Positions 8,656 through 17,355 of a DNA stretch of 33,506 nucleotides are shown piece after piece (positions within the stretch are counted from its first letter, which is position 1; every line of letters begins with the position of its first letter). The notes below the pieces were generated by a model. The model saw nothing but the letters and a program-made list of their open reading frames with translations. It was not told the origin of the DNA and searched no databases. This DNA comes from Oscillospiraceae bacterium. Its GTDB lineage: Bacteria; Bacillota; Clostridia; Oscillospirales; Ruminococcaceae. A program made the translations under genes and the position numbers. The stretch spans positions 1-33,506 of the forward strand of contig JAFLUF010000017.1 of NCBI GenBank assembly GCA_022508925.1, read 5' to 3'.

Positions 8656-9855
8656 TCAGTTCTCTTTTTTCAGCAGATGTTTATAGCTGAAGTCGATTCC
8701 AAACGCACCGAGGGGCGCTGTAATTATGATCGCGAGAACCGATACGGACAGCACGATATTTCCGCAGGAAAGCCCGAGCGACAGCGGTACCGAACCGATA
8801 GCCGCCTGTACGGTGGCTTTCGGAAGATACGCTATCACGCAGAACAGGCGTTCTTTGAAATTAAGCTTTGTGCCGAGCATACAGATTATTACTCCCGCGG
8901 CTCTGAACACGAGCGCTGTGAAGATCATTCCCACAGCCGCCGCGCCGGCAGACAGCGTATAGCGGATATCAACGGCGGCTCCCACAAGCACAAACAGAAC
9001 GATTTCCGCGGCTATCCACAGCTTACCGAACTTTCCGGACAGCTTTTTTGACGTTTCGTCCGTGCCCTTAAGCTTTATCACGCACGCCATGCTTACAACC
9101 GCCAACAGCCCCGACAAAGCCACATGACCTTTCAGCAGAGTTTCAACGCTCATCAGCAAGAATGCCGTGCCCATAATAATTATCACCTTGACGCTGGCGC
9201 GTATGTTTTTGTTTCGGTCAGAGGAGAATTTAAACAACAGATACAACGCAAATCCTACAAGCACTCCGAGCAAAACTCCGAGGACAATTGATACGGGGAT
9301 ATTCAGGAAGTCCATAAACCGTGCCGTATCTCCCTGTGCCATTGCTACAAAGGTCGAAAACAATACTATGACGAAAATATCGTCGCAGGACGCTCCCGCG
9401 AGTATCATCTGCGGAATGCTCTTTTCGGTGCCGTATTTAGTTTCGATGAGGTTTACCATTCGGGGAACAACGACCGCGGGCGACACCGCGCTTAAAACCG
9501 CGCCCATTACCGCCGCCTCGATCCTGCTTATTCCCAGAAGATAAGGAGCTATGAAAAAGTATCCCAATATTTCAAAGCAGGCAGGCACAAACGCCATTAG
9601 GACGGCGGGTCTGCCTACCTTTTTCAGATCCGACAAATTCAGCGTTATTCCCGCTTTTATAAGGATTATGATAAGCGCGATCTGTCTAAGCTCCGATGAG
9701 ATCCCGAGTATTGACGGGTCGAGCAGATCCAGCACAAACGGCCCTATGACAATTCCCGTCGCGAGCATTCCGATTATTCTCGGCAGTTTTATTTTCTCGA
9801 AAATCGACGCGGCACAAAGTCCTGCAAGAAAGATAAGTGCAAGCGAAAGCAGCAT
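8656..9855 (-). CDS. Cation:proton antiporter (CPA family), probably fluoride-responsive
   Basis: This is a 399-residue integral membrane protein of the Na+/H+ exchanger fold, with about 11-13 hydrophobic segments and no cytosolic nucleotide-binding (TrkA) domain. Its N-terminal half matches CPA2/Kef-type membrane domains, including KLPRIIGMLATGIVIGP. The ATG start has a GGAGGG site. The leader carries what reads as a fluoride riboswitch with a terminator, so expression should rise when fluoride is present. Antiporters are among the known gene classes behind such riboswitches. Whether this protein moves F-, H+ or Na+ cannot be decided from sequence. The GH3 gene downstream has its own promoter. 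Confidence 0.88.
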   Translation of the reverse strand: MLLSLALIFLAGLCAASIFEKIKLPRIIGMLATGIVIGPFVLDLLDPSILGISSELRQIALIIILIKAGITLNLSDLKKVGRPAVLMAFVPACFEILGYFFIAPYLLGISRIEAAVMGAVLSAVSPAVVVPRMVNLIETKYGTEKSIPQMILAGASCDDIFVIVLFSTFVAMAQGDTARFMDFLNIPVSIVLGVLLGVLVGFALYLLFKFSSDRNKNIRASVKVIIIMGTAFLLMSVETLLKGHVALSGLLAVVSMACVIKLKGTDETSKKLSGKFGKLWIAAEIVLFVLVGAAVDIRYTLSAGAAAVGMIFTALVFRAAGVIICMLGTKLNFKERLFCVIAYLPKATVQAAIGSVPLSLGLSCGNIVLSVSVLAIIITAPLGAFGIDFSYKHLLKKEN

Positions 9856-9871
9856 AAAAATCCCTCCAAAT

Positions 9872-9960
9872 AAAAAAGCCGACAGCTACTGCGTAAAAGC
9901 AGAAGTCATCAGCTTAAAAAGCGGTTTAGGTTTCCCAAGGGAGACATCATTCCCATATTA
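9872..9960 (-). promoter_or_regulatory. Fluoride (crcB-type) riboswitch with terminator platform
   Basis: In the antiporter leader, the minus strand reads GGGAATGATGTCTCCC (from 9954), a short GG-GAAA-CC hairpin, AAACCGC, a GCTT/AAGC stem, then GCTGATGACTTCTGC (9913-9899). The crcB aptamer has the same order: a stem containing GAUG, then AACCGC, then GCUGAUGAC..CU.C. The pairing between GATGT and ACTTC holds at 4 of 5 positions. The 3' aptamer strand also pairs at 13 of 15 positions (counting wobbles) with 9892-9878, followed by six U. Aptamer and terminator are therefore mutually exclusive: fluoride should favour the aptamer and allow read-through. Similarity is judged by eye from recalled family sequences. 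I see no clear promoter for this leader. Confidence 0.75.
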
Positions 9961-10065
9961 TTTGATCGGGCAAAAAAATCATTCGTAATCGAACAAAGCG
10001 CCCCGGACGGAAGTCTTTGCGTTTAACCTTTAGAAAAAAAGATTTCGTTGTATTCGAGCATAAAG

Positions 10066-10097
10066 AATACGTCCCATAACAACGTATGGGACGTATT
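10066..10097. terminator. Hairpin downstream of tRNA-Ala, probable terminator
   Basis: A perfect 13-bp stem (AATACGTCCCATA at 10066-10078 with 10085-10097) has a 6-nt loop. On the minus strand it follows the tRNA by about 30 nt. Its U-tract is weak (ATTCTTTAT), so it could also be a processing or stability element. Confidence 0.55.
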
Positions 10098-10126
10098 GCG
10101 CGCATTATGCGCTACGCGCAAAACGC

Positions 10127-10202
10127 TGGTGGAGATAAGGGGATTCGAACCCCTGACCTCTTACATGCGAAGCAAGCGCTCTCCCAACTGAGCTATACCC
10201 CC
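10127..10202 (-). tRNA. tRNA-Ala (anticodon CGC)
   Basis: On the minus strand a 76-nt cloverleaf has a 7-bp acceptor stem (GGGGGTA with TATCTCC, two G-U pairs), D-arm GCTCAGTTGGGAGAGC, anticodon loop TTCGCAT giving CGC, T-arm GGTTCGAATCC and an encoded CCA end. It reads the GCG alanine codon, which is frequent in the surrounding genes. Confidence 0.95.
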
Positions 10203-10389
10203 GTTTAGAAGTTAGAGAACGGAAATTAGATCTCTATCCCCCAACGAGTAGAATTATATCACATTTTCAGATATTTGTCAATAGTTTTCTAAGAAAAATT
10301 CAGCCGCCGTGCAAGGCTGAATTTCAGCACCGCACGGCGGTTAATACTCGGCGGACTGTTGCCCGCCGATTCAGGGCATGACAGACGCG

Positions 10390-11406
10390 TTATTTCTTGA
10401 TCGGCTCGCTGTTGTCGGAATTATTGCCGTTGGAAGAATCGGGGTTTATCTCGACATTGTCAAGGTTGTTTATGACCTGTTGAGCAAACGGGCGAAGTCT
10501 CTCGGGAATTTTTGAGAGATCTCCGCTTTTTATTGCCGAAACTGCCTGAGCGATTTCCTCGTCGGTTATTCCGGCCGCTTCTATCTGATTGGAATACTGA
10601 GCTATGACCGCCTCGATCTTTTCGTCTTCAAATATGCTCGCTTTAGTTGCTTTCTGAACGCCGTTCGGATCGATAGTGTAATTGTCCGGGTAAATCAGCT
10701 CGCTTACGGTTACAAACTCGTAGCCGCTTTGTTTGAGCTGTTTCAAGATCGCGGGCAGAGCCATGGTGGTGTTTTCAAGGTCGTTGTGAAACAGCAGAAT
10801 AGAACCCGATTTGGTGTTTTTGATTATGCGCTTTTCAATATCTTCAACACTTGCGCCGTCCCAGTCGATGCTGTCAGCGTCCCACTGAATGGTCTTTAAT
10901 CCCATTCCGTCAATGGTCGTAAGCATATTGTCACTGTATTCGCCGTAGGGCGCGCGGTAGAGCGTCGGTTCTTCGCCCGTAAGCATTTTTATTTTCCTCG
11001 AGCACTCGCGCGTGTCGTTGATAAGGTCGTTTACGGCTATCTCCGCAACGTGCGGGTGAGCGTCCGAGTGATTTCCTATTTCATGTCCCGCCGCGTAAAA
11101 ACGCTCTACGTCTTTGGGGTGACGGTCGCAGAAATCTCCGGTAACAAAAAATGTTGCCTTTGCGTCGTATTCGTCGAGAATGCTCAAAAGCTCGGCGGTG
11201 TTTGAATTTTCCCAGGCAACGTCAAATGTAACAGCAATTTTGTTGTCGTTTCTGTCAACGCTGTAGATCGGTACAAGTCTCTGCTGTGCCTTTGTGCCGA
11301 CGGAATTTACCGCCACGGTTATTCCGACGGCTGCTGTCGCGACAACTGCCGCCGCTATCACGGCGAGGCGCTTTATTTGTCCTTTGGTAAATGTAACAGC
11401 TCTCAT
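10390..11406 (-). CDS. PdaB-like polysaccharide deacetylase
   Basis: This is a membrane-anchored NodB-fold deacetylase of 338 residues. One N-terminal transmembrane segment (about 12-34) precedes the NodB domain. Motif 1 reads TFDVAW (D62), motif 2 is HSDAH (metal ligands H113 and H117) and motif 3 is RAPYG (151-155). Classical enzymes have TFDDG in motif 1; loss of the second Asp resembles the sporulation protein PdaB, so cortex peptidoglycan is the likely substrate (inference). A C-terminal extension of about 90 residues, acidic and Asn-rich at its end, is not part of the fold. The start has an AGGAGG site. A minus-strand TATAAT lies at 11438-11443 without a convincing -35. Confidence 0.88.
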   Translation of the reverse strand: MRAVTFTKGQIKRLAVIAAAVVATAAVGITVAVNSVGTKAQQRLVPIYSVDRNDNKIAVTFDVAWENSNTAELLSILDEYDAKATFFVTGDFCDRHPKDVERFYAAGHEIGNHSDAHPHVAEIAVNDLINDTRECSRKIKMLTGEEPTLYRAPYGEYSDNMLTTIDGMGLKTIQWDADSIDWDGASVEDIEKRIIKNTKSGSILLFHNDLENTTMALPAILKQLKQSGYEFVTVSELIYPDNYTIDPNGVQKATKASIFEDEKIEAVIAQYSNQIEAAGITDEEIAQAVSAIKSGDLSKIPERLRPFAQQVINNLDNVEINPDSSNGNNSDNSEPIKK

Positions 11407-11498
11407 AACTTTCCCTCCTGATGTTTTGGTAATTGATATTATAGATCTCGGACAATTATGACAAGTTTGCTAAAATTTTACAAAATATTCAAAAACTA

Positions 11499-11527
11499 TT
11501 GACAAATTAAACATCTTATTGTATAAT
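11499..11527 (+). promoter_or_regulatory. Consensus promoter of the ComFB-like gene
   Basis: TTGACA (11499-11504) and TATAAT (11522-11527) are 17 bp apart, followed by a short leader and GGAGGAAG before the ATG at 11575. Confidence 0.85.
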
Positions 11528-11574
11528 ATAAGGTGGAAGTTTGGCTATAAAGAAATTTATTCGGAGGAAGCACT

Positions 11575-11853
11575 ATGGCACTTGTCAATGTGATGGAAAA
11601 AATTGTGGATGAAAAGCTTAATGAAATGCTGAAGAACGAGGACTGCTGTAAATGCGAGAAATGCGTTGAAGATATGAAGTGCTTTGCTCTCAACAAGCTT
11701 CCTGCCAAATATGTAAGTTCGCACAACGGCGAGCTTTTCTCAAAGCTTGACGCTACTACACGCCAGATTTCCGTTGACTTGAATATTGCGGTTTCCTCCG
11801 CCATTGACTGTGTGGCTACGCGCCCCGCGCACGACGCTCCGCAGAAGGAATAA
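11575..11853 (+). CDS. ComFB-family protein with cysteine cluster
   Basis: This is a 92-residue cytoplasmic protein. The pattern of NVMEKIVDEKLNEML, then a Cys-rich turn, then ALNKLPAKYVSS and a helical tail matches the late-competence ComFB family. Five cysteines (24, 25, 27, 30, 36) in the turn suggest a bound metal such as zinc. The exact role is uncertain: ComFB sits in the comF operon in Bacillus, while other members have been linked to motility and cyclic dinucleotide sensing. Here it stands alone with its own promoter and terminator, not next to comFA or comFC. Confidence 0.85.
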   Translation: MALVNVMEKIVDEKLNEMLKNEDCCKCEKCVEDMKCFALNKLPAKYVSSHNGELFSKLDATTRQISVDLNIAVSSAIDCVATRPAHDAPQKE

Positions 11854-11896
11854 AGTTGGTTTAATTGATAATATATAAATAACTCATAAACAAGTT

Positions 11897-11933
11897 AACC
11901 TCCGAAGCAGTTTGCTTCGGAGGTTGGTTTTTT
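11897..11933 (+). terminator. Intrinsic terminator of the ComFB-like gene
   Basis: A perfect 13-bp stem (AACCTCCGAAGCA with TGCTTCGGAGGTT) and 3-nt loop are followed by GGTTTTTT. Confidence 0.92.
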
Positions 11934-12001
11934 GCTTGGTTACTCGCATAAATCAGAATTTATAATTGAAGTTTAAAGACATCTTAAACATAATTTGAGA
12001 T

Positions 12002-12640
12002 TTATCTTGTCCACCGTCTATTCGGCATGGGTTTTCCATGTCCAAAATATATTGTTCTATCACCAATGCTACTGATTTTTCTTGCGCTTTCCAACATCTT
12101 ATCTCTGTTATTATAAAGCATTGATACCGTTGGATAGAACATATTCATAAGTGCGTCACCAACTATAAGATGTTTTTTATCTACATCAATACCAATTGAA
12201 CCGTTTGTATGTCCAGGCAAAGCAACGATCTGCGCATCAATACCATAATCAATTAAGCTGTCACCGTCTCGCAGAAAAATATTTGGTTTGAAATCGGGTA
12301 TTGTACGTTTAGAAAAATCCTTCATTGATGCCGATAAAACAATTTTCCCTAAAATATTTGCTGCTGACATAGACTGATTTGTATTTGACTGGATTAGATT
12401 GCAATCTTGCTCATTCATTCCGATTGGGATACCTAATGCGCCCGATATTTTTGCAGTATTTTCTGCGTGGTCAAAATGCGCGTGAGTTAGAATAATCAAT
12501 TTAACACTATAAAACTTGCACTGCTCAATAACTTGATTTGCGTATTCTCTCTTTCCAGTGTCAACTAAAATCCCATCAGTTCCGTTTTCTATGATATAAC
12601 AATTTCCATTTCCGCACTTGATCCTATGAACTTCACTCAT
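12002..12640 (-). CDS. MBL-fold metallo-hydrolase
   Basis: This is a 212-residue metallo-beta-lactamase-fold hydrolase. The metal motif HAHFDH (H53, H55, D57, H58) is intact, with later conserved GHTNGS and FGHG motifs resembling glyoxalase II-type hydrolases. The substrate is unknown. I use the ATG at 12640, with GGAGG 8 nt upstream, not the ATG 13 codons earlier. The gene is clearly more AT-rich than its neighbours and uses codons such as ATA, TTT and AAT often, so it may be a recent arrival. No promoter is obvious between it and the glgD terminator, and transcription could come from glgD read-through. Confidence 0.88.
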   Translation of the reverse strand: MSEVHRIKCGNGNCYIIENGTDGILVDTGKREYANQVIEQCKFYSVKLIILTHAHFDHAENTAKISGALGIPIGMNEQDCNLIQSNTNQSMSAANILGKIVLSASMKDFSKRTIPDFKPNIFLRDGDSLIDYGIDAQIVALPGHTNGSIGIDVDKKHLIVGDALMNMFYPTVSMLYNNRDKMLESARKISSIGDRTIYFGHGKPMPNRRWTR

Positions 12641-12686
12641 TATACCATCCTCCGATAAATCCCGATTTATCTTATTCAAAATATCC

Positions 12687-12714
12687 GCCCCGCCGTATCA
12701 GAATACGACGGGGC
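12687..12714 (-). terminator. Terminator of the glycogen operon
   Basis: A 12-position stem (12687-12698 with 12703-12714, one C/A mismatch) and a 4-nt loop are followed on the minus strand by GGATATTTTG. It lies between glgD and the metallo-hydrolase gene. Confidence 0.75.
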
Positions 12715-12743
12715 TGTTTATACTGTTTACTGTCAACTGTCGA

Positions 12744-13868
12744 CTATACCACTCCGCCCTTGTTTATGTAAACGGGGAAGTCTGCCGAGCCGGTTATTAC
12801 TCTGCCCTTGGTCACGGTGACGTTCTTATCGGCGATAGCGTCGATAAACGACGCCTTATCCTCGATAACCGTGCCGGCCATAACGATACTGTTTTTAACG
12901 ACCGCGCCCTTTCCGATCTTAACTCCGCGGAACAAAACGCTGTTTTCGACTACACCGTCGATAATGCAGCCGTCGGCGATAAGCGAGGACTTTACCGAGC
13001 AGTCGATGCCGTACTTTGCGGGAGCGACATCGTGAACTCTCGTGTAGATCGGCTTTTCGAGGTTGAATACTTCCTTGGAGACCGAGCGGGTCATCATATC
13101 CATGGTAGCCTTATAGTAGGTCTTCATGCTGTCGATGACTTCATAGTATTTGTCATACTTATAGCCCAGAACTTTATAGTCCTTCAGCTTGTGCTGGAGA
13201 ATATCCGTTTCAAAGCTGTACAGGCTTCTGCATTCGCTTTCTCTGATGATACCCTCAAGGAAGGTCCTCTTCATAACATATACATTGAGCAGAATGTTCA
13301 TCTCGCCGCTTATCATCGGTCTCGCGAGAACGTCGTAAACCGCGTTGTCCGAATCAACGTTTATTATGGTCTGAGCCATAGCTCTCTCGGTGGCATAAGC
13401 GCCGCTTCCGTAAACGCAGGTGATATCCGCCTCGTTCTTTTCGTGGAACTCGACAATGGGCTTTAAGTCCATGTTCGCTATCACATTCGCGTCTGCCATA
13501 ACGACATAATCCGCGCTGCTTTCGGTGATGAACTGAGCCGCTCCCGCAAGAGCCTCAAGTCTGCCGCGGTAAATGCCCGTTCCCTCGCGTCCGTAGGGCG
13601 GGAGAATATGCAGACCGCCGGTCTTTCTCGCCAGATCCCACTCAGAGCCCATTCCGAGGTGAGTCATAAGCGAATAGTAATTCTGCTTTGTGATAATTCC
13701 AACCTGCGTAATTCCCGAATTGACCATGCTCGAAAGCGGGAAGTCGACCAGACGGTATTTGCACCCGAACGGAACGCTCGCCATTGCTCTCGCCTTTGTA
13801 AGCTCGGGAAGAAGCTGTTCGTGCATATTAGCGAAAATAAGCCCCAAAACATTAGCCATACTTGCCAT
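12744..13868 (-). CDS. glgD: Glucose-1-phosphate adenylyltransferase regulatory subunit GlgD
   Basis: GlgD is the non-catalytic partner of GlgC in Firmicute ADP-glucose pyrophosphorylase. The 374 residues follow the GlgC fold (KYRLVDFPLSSMVNSGI, GGLHILPPYG, C-terminal left-handed beta-helix) but lack the GGxGxRL phosphate-binding loop at the N-terminus: the sequence there is LGLIFANMHEQL. That difference is the usual mark of GlgD. The ATG has an AAAGGA site and lies 22 bp after glgC, so the two subunits are co-translated from one message and would form the heterotetramer that makes ADP-glucose. Confidence 0.95.
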   Translation of the reverse strand: MASMANVLGLIFANMHEQLLPELTKARAMASVPFGCKYRLVDFPLSSMVNSGITQVGIITKQNYYSLMTHLGMGSEWDLARKTGGLHILPPYGREGTGIYRGRLEALAGAAQFITESSADYVVMADANVIANMDLKPIVEFHEKNEADITCVYGSGAYATERAMAQTIINVDSDNAVYDVLARPMISGEMNILLNVYVMKRTFLEGIIRESECRSLYSFETDILQHKLKDYKVLGYKYDKYYEVIDSMKTYYKATMDMMTRSVSKEVFNLEKPIYTRVHDVAPAKYGIDCSVKSSLIADGCIIDGVVENSVLFRGVKIGKGAVVKNSIVMAGTVIEDKASFIDAIADKNVTVTKGRVITGSADFPVYINKGGVV

Positions 13869-13890
13869 ATCAAAAACATCCTTTCCTATC

Positions 13891-15096
13891 TCAAATATCC
13901 TTAGAAATCATAGCCTTCGGCGGAGCAACTGCCTTGTCCGAAACCGTTACGTTATGTCCGATTACCGCTACGCCCCACTCGTCTTTGTTTTCGATAAGCT
14001 CGGGACGCTCGCCGATGTGCGCGCCCTCGCCGATCACGCAGTTTTCGCCTACGATAGAGTATTCGATGACCGCGCCCTTTTTGATAACGGTGTTCGGCAT
14101 AACGATACTGTCGCGGACGATAGCGCCCTCTTCAACGGTAACTCCCGCGAAAAGCACGGAAAAGTCGATCATTCCGTTTACTTCGCAGCCCTCTGCTATC
14201 ATGGAGTTTTCAACGCGGCTCTGCGTACCCGCAAAGTGAGGAGGCATAACGGGGTTTCTCGAGTAGATCTTCCAGCTGTCGTCAAGCAGATCGAGAGGAA
14301 CGTTCGGGTCAAGAACGTCCATATTGGCTTCCCACAGACTGTCGATGGTTCCGACGTCCTTCCAATAGCCGTCAAAGTGATAAGCCACCATTTTCTCGTT
14401 GTTGTCGAGCATCGCCGGGATTATGTTCTTTCCGAAGTCCTTTGTCGCGCCCTCGTCCTGCTCGTTTTCGATGAGGTACTTACGGAGCTTCTGCCATGAG
14501 AACACGTAAATTCCCATAGAAGCGAGGTTTGATTTCGGCTCCTTGGGCTTTTCGGCAAACTCGGTTATGTTGCCGTTTTCGTCAGCCGTCATGATACCGA
14601 AACGGGGAGCCTCTTCCCACGGGACCTCGAGCACAGCGATAGTCGCGTCCGCCTCGTGGGTCTTGTGGAAATCGACCATTTTGGAGTAGTCCATTTTATA
14701 AATATGGTCGCCCGAAAGAATTACAACATAGTCGGGGTTATAGCGGTCTACAAAGCCGATGTTCTGATAAATGGCGTTTGCCGTGCCCGAATACCACGCC
14801 TTTCCCGAAGCGGTCTCATACGGCGGGAGAACATGAACTCCTCCGTGCGCTCTGTCCAGACCCCACGGCTGACCGTTTCCGATGTATTCGTTAAGTACAA
14901 GGGGCTGATACTGAGTGAGAACTCCCACGGTATCTATTCCCGAATTTACGCAGTTGGACAGCGGAAAATCGATGATCCTATACTTGCCGCCATAGGGTAC
15001 GGCGGGCTTTGCCATATCCTGCGTCAGAGCGTACAGACGGCTTCCTTGTCCGCCCGCAAGCAGCATAGCGACACATTCTTTTTTGATGTGATTCAT
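13891..15096 (-). CDS. glgC: Glucose-1-phosphate adenylyltransferase GlgC
   Basis: GlgC makes ADP-glucose from glucose-1-phosphate and ATP, the committed step of glycogen synthesis. The 401 residues carry the catalytic loop [11 protein letters not shown], the substrate motifs [20 protein letters not shown] and [14 protein letters not shown], and a C-terminal hexapeptide beta-helix. Its start has an AGGAGG site. It is the second gene of the glgB-glgC-glgD operon, separated from glgB by a 182-bp spacer filled mostly by a repeat element. No glycogen synthase (glgA) or phosphorylase is in the window. Confidence 0.97.
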   Translation of the reverse strand: MNHIKKECVAMLLAGGQGSRLYALTQDMAKPAVPYGGKYRIIDFPLSNCVNSGIDTVGVLTQYQPLVLNEYIGNGQPWGLDRAHGGVHVLPPYETASGKAWYSGTANAIYQNIGFVDRYNPDYVVILSGDHIYKMDYSKMVDFHKTHEADATIAVLEVPWEEAPRFGIMTADENGNITEFAEKPKEPKSNLASMGIYVFSWQKLRKYLIENEQDEGATKDFGKNIIPAMLDNNEKMVAYHFDGYWKDVGTIDSLWEANMDVLDPNVPLDLLDDSWKIYSRNPVMPPHFAGTQSRVENSMIAEGCEVNGMIDFSVLFAGVTVEEGAIVRDSIVMPNTVIKKGAVIEYSIVGENCVIGEGAHIGERPELIENKDEWGVAVIGHNVTVSDKAVAPPKAMISKDI

Positions 15097-15150
15097 AAAT
15101 GTTGTTCCTCCTATATTAAATTTGGTTATTATTTGGCGCTGCTACATGAT

Positions 15151-15287
15151 AATTCGTAATGCGTAATTGGGGCGCAGCCAAAACGCACACGCAACACCGC
15201 TTACGAGTTATATCCGCGCAATCCGCAAGGCGAAAACATAATGACTTTGCAAAATAATTACGCATTACGAATTACGCATTACGCATT
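15151..15287 (+). repeat. Intergenic heptamer-arm element, copy A
   Basis: The left arm AATTCGTAATGCGTAATT (15151-15168) and the right arm (15256-15287) are inverted arrays of the heptamer GTAATTC/GTAATGC. Between them lies the core CCGCTTACGAGTTATAT (within 15191-15213), shared with copies B and C, then CCGCA and AAAAC. No ORF of note lies inside. The right arm runs into the glgB reading frame and supplies its last codons and stop. Confidence 0.88.
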
Positions 15288-17258
15288 TTTCTTTGCGGTC
15301 TTTCCGGCAGAAGCGTTTTCTGTTGCCTCGGCCTCAATTTCCGTTACGGGTTTAGGCTCGCGGATATTTTTCGGACGGAAATACATGACCGACATGGGCG
15401 GGATATCGAGCGAAATCCTGTACTGCTCGCCGTGCATCGGCTCGCACTTAGCCGTGACTGTCTTGTTGGTTATCCCGCTTCCGCCGAACTTCGTGTCGTC
15501 GGAATTGAAGAACTCCTCATAGTCCGCGTAGAACGGAACGCCTATCTCGTAAACCTCGTGTCTGACAGGCTGGAAGTTGCATACTACGATTACCTCGTCC
15601 TTGCTGCGCGCGATCCTTCTGAACGCGATAACGCTGTTGGTGTTGTCCTCCGCGGATATCCAGTGGAAGCCCTCCCAGCTCGTATCGCACTCCCAGAGCG
15701 CGGGGGTCTCCTTATACAGCTTGTTTATCGCCTTTACATACTCGAAATATCTGCGGTGAGGTTCAAACTCGAGCACCTCCCAGTCGAGCTGCTCCTGGAA
15801 ATTCCACTCTTTATACTGAGCGAACTCCTGACCCATGAACATAAGTTTTTTGCCCGGGTGTGCCATCATGTATCCGAGGAACGTTCTCATCGAGTGGAAG
15901 CGGTATTCTCTCGGACCGCCCATTTTATCGAGCATCGAGCACTTTCCGTAAACGACCTCGTCGTGGCTTATCGGAAGGATAAAGTTCTCAGAGAACGCGT
16001 AATAGAACGAGAACGTAACAAGGTTCTGGTTATACGGTCTGCCGAGCGGGTCCATGCTCATGTATCTGAGCATATCGTTCATCCAGCCCATGTTCCACTT
16101 GAAGTTAAAGCCTAAGCCTCCGATATCCGCGGGCTTTGTAACCATCGGCCAGGCAGTAGACTCCTCCGCTATCATCAGGATATTGGGGTGTTCCTTAAAC
16201 AGCGCGGCGTTGAGCTTCTGCAAAAACGCTATTGCCTGAAGGTTTTCCTTGCCGCCCTTTTCATTCGGGCGCCACTCGCCGTCGCGTCTGTCATAGTCGA
16301 GGTAGAGCATCGAGGCGACCGCGTCTACGCGGAGTCCGTCGATATGGAACTTTTCTATCCAATAATTCGCGTTTGAAACGAGGTAGGACTGAACCTCCGC
16401 CAAGCCCCAGTTGAAAATGTGCGTGCCCCAGGATTTGTGCTCGCGTCTCAGAGGGTCGTTGTCCTCATAGCAGCTCTCGCCGTCCCACTCGTAAAGTCCC
16501 GCCGCGTCTTTCGGGAAATGTCCCGGGACCCAGTCGAGTATAACTCCTATACCCGCCTGGTGGCATCTGTCCACAAATCCCATAAAGTCAAACGGCGTAC
16601 CGAAGCGCGAGGTCGGCGCGTAATAGCCTATCTGCTGATAACCCCAAGAGCCGTCGAAGGGATACTCTGCTATCGGCATAAGCTCTATGTGGGTATATCC
16701 CATTTCCTTGATGTATGGTATCAGCTCGTCGGCGAGCATGGAATAGCTCATATAGTTAGAGCCGTTTTTCTTCCACGAGCCTACGTTGACCTCGTAAATA
16801 TTTATGGGGCTGTCGTATACGTTTATCTTGGAAGCCTTTTCAAGATATTTCTTGTCGCCCCACTTATAGCCTTCGATATCGAAGAACTTTGTGGCGGTAT
16901 TGGGACGAAGCTCCATGTGATATCCGTAGGGATCGGCCTTAAGCTTTATCAGACCGTCCTGGCTCTCTACGCTGTACTTATAGTTGTCGTAGGTCTTTAT
17001 CCCCTCGACAAACAGCTCCCAGACTTCGCTCTGCGCGTCTACGACCTTGTGCATGGGGTTTCTGCCTCTGTCCCAGTGGTTGAAGTCGCCGACGACGCTC
17101 ACGGACTTTGCGTGCGGAGCCCAGCACCTGAACACAACGCCCTCTTTTCCGTTCTCGACTTTCTTATGCGAGCCGAAAAAATCGTAAGCGTGCGCATTTT
17201 CTCCTCTATGGAACAAGTACAGCGGAATTTCATATTCGTCTGTAATATTCCCTGCCAT
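15279..17258 (-). CDS. glgB: 1,4-alpha-glucan branching enzyme GlgB
   Basis: GlgB moves alpha-1,4-glucan segments to form alpha-1,6 branches of glycogen. The 659 residues contain an N-terminal carbohydrate-binding module 48 (HAKSVSVVGDFNHWDR), the GH13 barrel with nucleophile D312 in GLRVDAV, acid/base Glu in MIAEEST and the third Asp in ISHDEV, and a C-terminal beta domain. I start at the ATG at 17258, with GGGGAGGG 6 nt upstream; the longer frame adds 42 unrelated residues that cover the promoter and leader. It is the first gene of the operon. The last codons (Asn-Ala-stop) come from the arm of an adjacent repeat element. Confidence 0.96.
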   Translation of the reverse strand: MAGNITDEYEIPLYLFHRGENAHAYDFFGSHKKVENGKEGVVFRCWAPHAKSVSVVGDFNHWDRGRNPMHKVVDAQSEVWELFVEGIKTYDNYKYSVESQDGLIKLKADPYGYHMELRPNTATKFFDIEGYKWGDKKYLEKASKINVYDSPINIYEVNVGSWKKNGSNYMSYSMLADELIPYIKEMGYTHIELMPIAEYPFDGSWGYQQIGYYAPTSRFGTPFDFMGFVDRCHQAGIGVILDWVPGHFPKDAAGLYEWDGESCYEDNDPLRREHKSWGTHIFNWGLAEVQSYLVSNANYWIEKFHIDGLRVDAVASMLYLDYDRRDGEWRPNEKGGKENLQAIAFLQKLNAALFKEHPNILMIAEESTAWPMVTKPADIGGLGFNFKWNMGWMNDMLRYMSMDPLGRPYNQNLVTFSFYYAFSENFILPISHDEVVYGKCSMLDKMGGPREYRFHSMRTFLGYMMAHPGKKLMFMGQEFAQYKEWNFQEQLDWEVLEFEPHRRYFEYVKAINKLYKETPALWECDTSWEGFHWISAEDNTNSVIAFRRIARSKDEVIVVCNFQPVRHEVYEIGVPFYADYEEFFNSDDTKFGGSGITNKTVTAKCEPMHGEQYRISLDIPPMSVMYFRPKNIREPKPVTEIEAEATENASAGKTAKKNA

Positions 17259-17355
17259 AAAAAGCCCTCCCCGTTTATTAATATTAAAAAATCTCCGCGG
17301 ATCGTAAATATCTGTACAAAACGCACAAAAACCGCAGCCTTTTCTTACAATATTT

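Noticed and set aside
9990-10035. ACGCAAAG..TTCCGTCC upstream of the antiporter, resembling part of a c-di-GMP (GEMM-I) aptamer
   Set aside because: The second half of that aptamer is missing and the downstream crcB-type pattern explains the terminator better.
15151-15287. Heptamer arrays as a CRISPR-like repeat
   Set aside because: Units are 7 bp and contiguous without spacers, and the arms are inverted around a fixed core.
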